A DNA stretch of 6,524 bases, from assembly GCA_902761395.1 (NCBI GenBank), contig CACWKJ010000131.1, forward strand, positions 1 to 6,524. The letters are read 5' to 3'. The stretch is from an uncultured Elusimicrobium sp. (GTDB taxonomy: Bacteria > Elusimicrobiota > Endomicrobiia > Endomicrobiales > Endomicrobiaceae). Both the position numbers and the translations under genes were made by a program. Shown here in pieces: positions 5,863 to 6,524 of this stretch. Positions within the stretch are counted from its first letter, which is position 1, and each line of letters opens with the position of its first letter. Under the pieces are notes generated by a model that had not been told where the DNA came from, searched no databases, and saw only the letters and a program-made list of their open reading frames with translations.

Positions 5863-5934
5863 GCGGGCATAGCTCAGTGGTAGAGCGTCTCGTTGCCAAC
5901 GAGAATGTCGTGGGTTCAAGTCCCATTGCCCGCT
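5863..5934 (+). tRNA. tRNA-Gly (anticodon GCC)
   Basis: The 72-nt tRNA has acceptor GCGGGCA (5863-5869) with TGCCCGC (5927-5933) and discriminator T5934, as is usual for bacterial tRNA-Gly. The D arm is GCTC/GAGC (5872-5875 and 5883-5886). The anticodon stem is TCTCG/CGAGA around TTGCCAA, with anticodon GCC at 5895-5897. The T arm is GTGGG-TTCAAGT-CCCAT (5910-5926, one G-U pair). CCA is not encoded. It lies 15 nt after tRNA-Leu and before the shared terminator. Confidence 0.97.
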
Positions 5935-5949
5935 CTTGAATATAAAATC

Positions 5950-5980
5950 AAAATCTAGTTGAAAGACTAGATTTTTTTTT
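5950..5980 (+). terminator. Intrinsic terminator of the secG-tRNA unit
   Basis: The stem AAAATCTAGT (5950-5959) with ACTAGATTTT (5966-5975) has an added U-G pair closing a GAAA tetraloop (5961-5964). Nine Ts run from 5972 to 5980. It sits 15 nt after tRNA-Gly and is the only canonical Rho-independent terminator in the window. Confidence 0.93.
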
Positions 5981-6014
5981 GCCTAAAAATAATAATATCT
6001 CTTTTATTTTTTTG

Positions 6015-6020
6015 TATAAT
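6015..6020 (+). promoter_or_regulatory. -10 box for the downstream glycosyltransferase gene
   Basis: A perfect TATAAT (6015-6020) lies downstream of the terminator and 23 nt before the GTG start. No recognisable -35 hexamer occurs at 16-18 nt upstream, where the sequence is plain A/T. Transcription would begin near 6027. The location, between a terminator and a gene with a good ribosome site, is the main support. Confidence 0.5.
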
Positions 6021-6043
6021 ATAACAATTAAAGGAAAATAAAA

Positions 6044-6524
6044 GTGCCTAAAAAAAATATATTAATATTGGATAATAGTGTTCCTGCCTACGATATGTCT
6101 GCCGGTTATAGGACGGCAGATATGTATATTGATATTTTTTTAGATTTGGGTTTAAATGTAACACTGTTTCCTTTAGATTTTTTGAAAACAGAACCATATT
6201 ATTCATATTACAAAAACAAATCTGTTGAAATTCTTGCAGGAGAACAATTCAAAAAAAATCATAAAAAATGGATAAAAGAAAACGGTAAAAATATAGATTT
6301 TATTCTTTTAAATACTCCAAGAGCAATTCGTTATATCAATTTATTAAAAAAATATACAAATGCAACGATTATTTATCATGGCAGGGATATGCATTTTGTA
6401 AGGTTATACGAACTTTTTAAAGTTAATAAATCTTTTAAAAGTTTATTTCAATCCGTGATTTTTTATTTTATTGAAAAGTATCTGTATAAAAAATCAGATA
6501 TTTTTCTTTCCGTAAGTTTAAAAG
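6044..6524 (+). CDS. Glycosyltransferase, GT4-like N-terminal domain, 3'-truncated by window edge
   Basis: 160 codons are visible and the frame is open to the window end. The GTG start at 6044 has ribosome site AAAGGAAA (6030-6037) at good spacing. Residues 5-15 (NILILDNSVPA) form the first beta-strand of a Rossmann-like GT-B fold. SAGYRTADMYIDIFLDLG (19-36), NVTLFPLDF (38-46), IDFILLNTPRA (84-94) and ATIIYHGRDMHFVRL (107-121) match the pattern I know from N-terminal domains of GT4-like enzymes that build surface polysaccharides. In relatives the last motif reads roughly YD..DLH..R; here it is YHGRDMHFVR. The substrate cannot be inferred, and the C-terminal nucleotide-sugar domain is outside the window. 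It is separated from the secG-tRNA unit by a strong terminator and has its own -10 box, so it starts a new transcription unit. It is not likely to be a pseudogene in the visible part. Confidence 0.75.
   Translation, partial: MPKKNILILDNSVPAYDMSAGYRTADMYIDIFLDLGLNVTLFPLDFLKTEPYYSYYKNKSVEILAGEQFKKNHKKWIKENGKNIDFILLNTPRAIRYINLLKKYTNATIIYHGRDMHFVRLYELFKVNKSFKSLFQSVIFYFIEKYLYKKSDIFLSVSLK

Overview
The window is about one-third G+C and is densely packed with ordinary bacterial housekeeping genes, nearly all on the + strand. AGA dominates for Arg and ATA for Ile, except in gap and pgk. The two glycolytic genes use ATC and TTG more often, as expected for highly expressed genes. I cannot place the organism securely. 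It is an AT-rich bacterium, and an Elusimicrobiota (Endomicrobium-like) or gut-type AT-rich lineage is only a guess. Neither CDS content nor repeats point to a plasmid, phage or insertion sequence.

Layout. Positions 1-659 hold the 3' part of nadC (NAD synthesis), followed after 14 nt by rsmE (16S rRNA m3U1498 methyltransferase). A 264-bp spacer (1403-1666) has no convincing gene but is rich in inverted repeats. It contains a REP-like hairpin and a roughly 100-bp imperfect palindrome. Next is a short-form mtaB (tRNA t6A37 methylthiotransferase). A good sigma-70-type promoter at 2828-2856 then opens the glycolytic pair gap-pgk. Perfect-arm hairpins lie in the gap/pgk spacer and after pgk. A second promoter leads into secG, with almost no 5' leader. 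The secG stop is 12 nt before tRNA-Leu(GAG), which is followed by tRNA-Gly(GCC) and a strong intrinsic terminator (5950-5980). The last 480 nt are the 5' part of a glycosyltransferase gene with its own -10 box, RBS and GTG start. It is cut by the window end.

How the genes work together. GapDH and Pgk catalyse consecutive glycolytic steps and are plausibly co-transcribed. The hairpin between them could set their relative mRNA levels. rsmE, mtaB and the tRNAs serve translation. SecG is a non-essential-type subunit of the SecYEG translocon, and its mRNA probably carries the two tRNAs.

The most noteworthy observation is that gap is broken by an exact 10-bp tandem duplication (3543-3552 = 3553-3562). 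Deleting either copy restores a perfect 357-residue GapDH. This is either a very recent (possibly reversible) mutation or an assembly error. I found no convincing undescribed multi-gene system here. The secondary items of interest are the repeat-rich spacer, the U-tract-less hairpins and the near-leaderless secG-tRNA unit.
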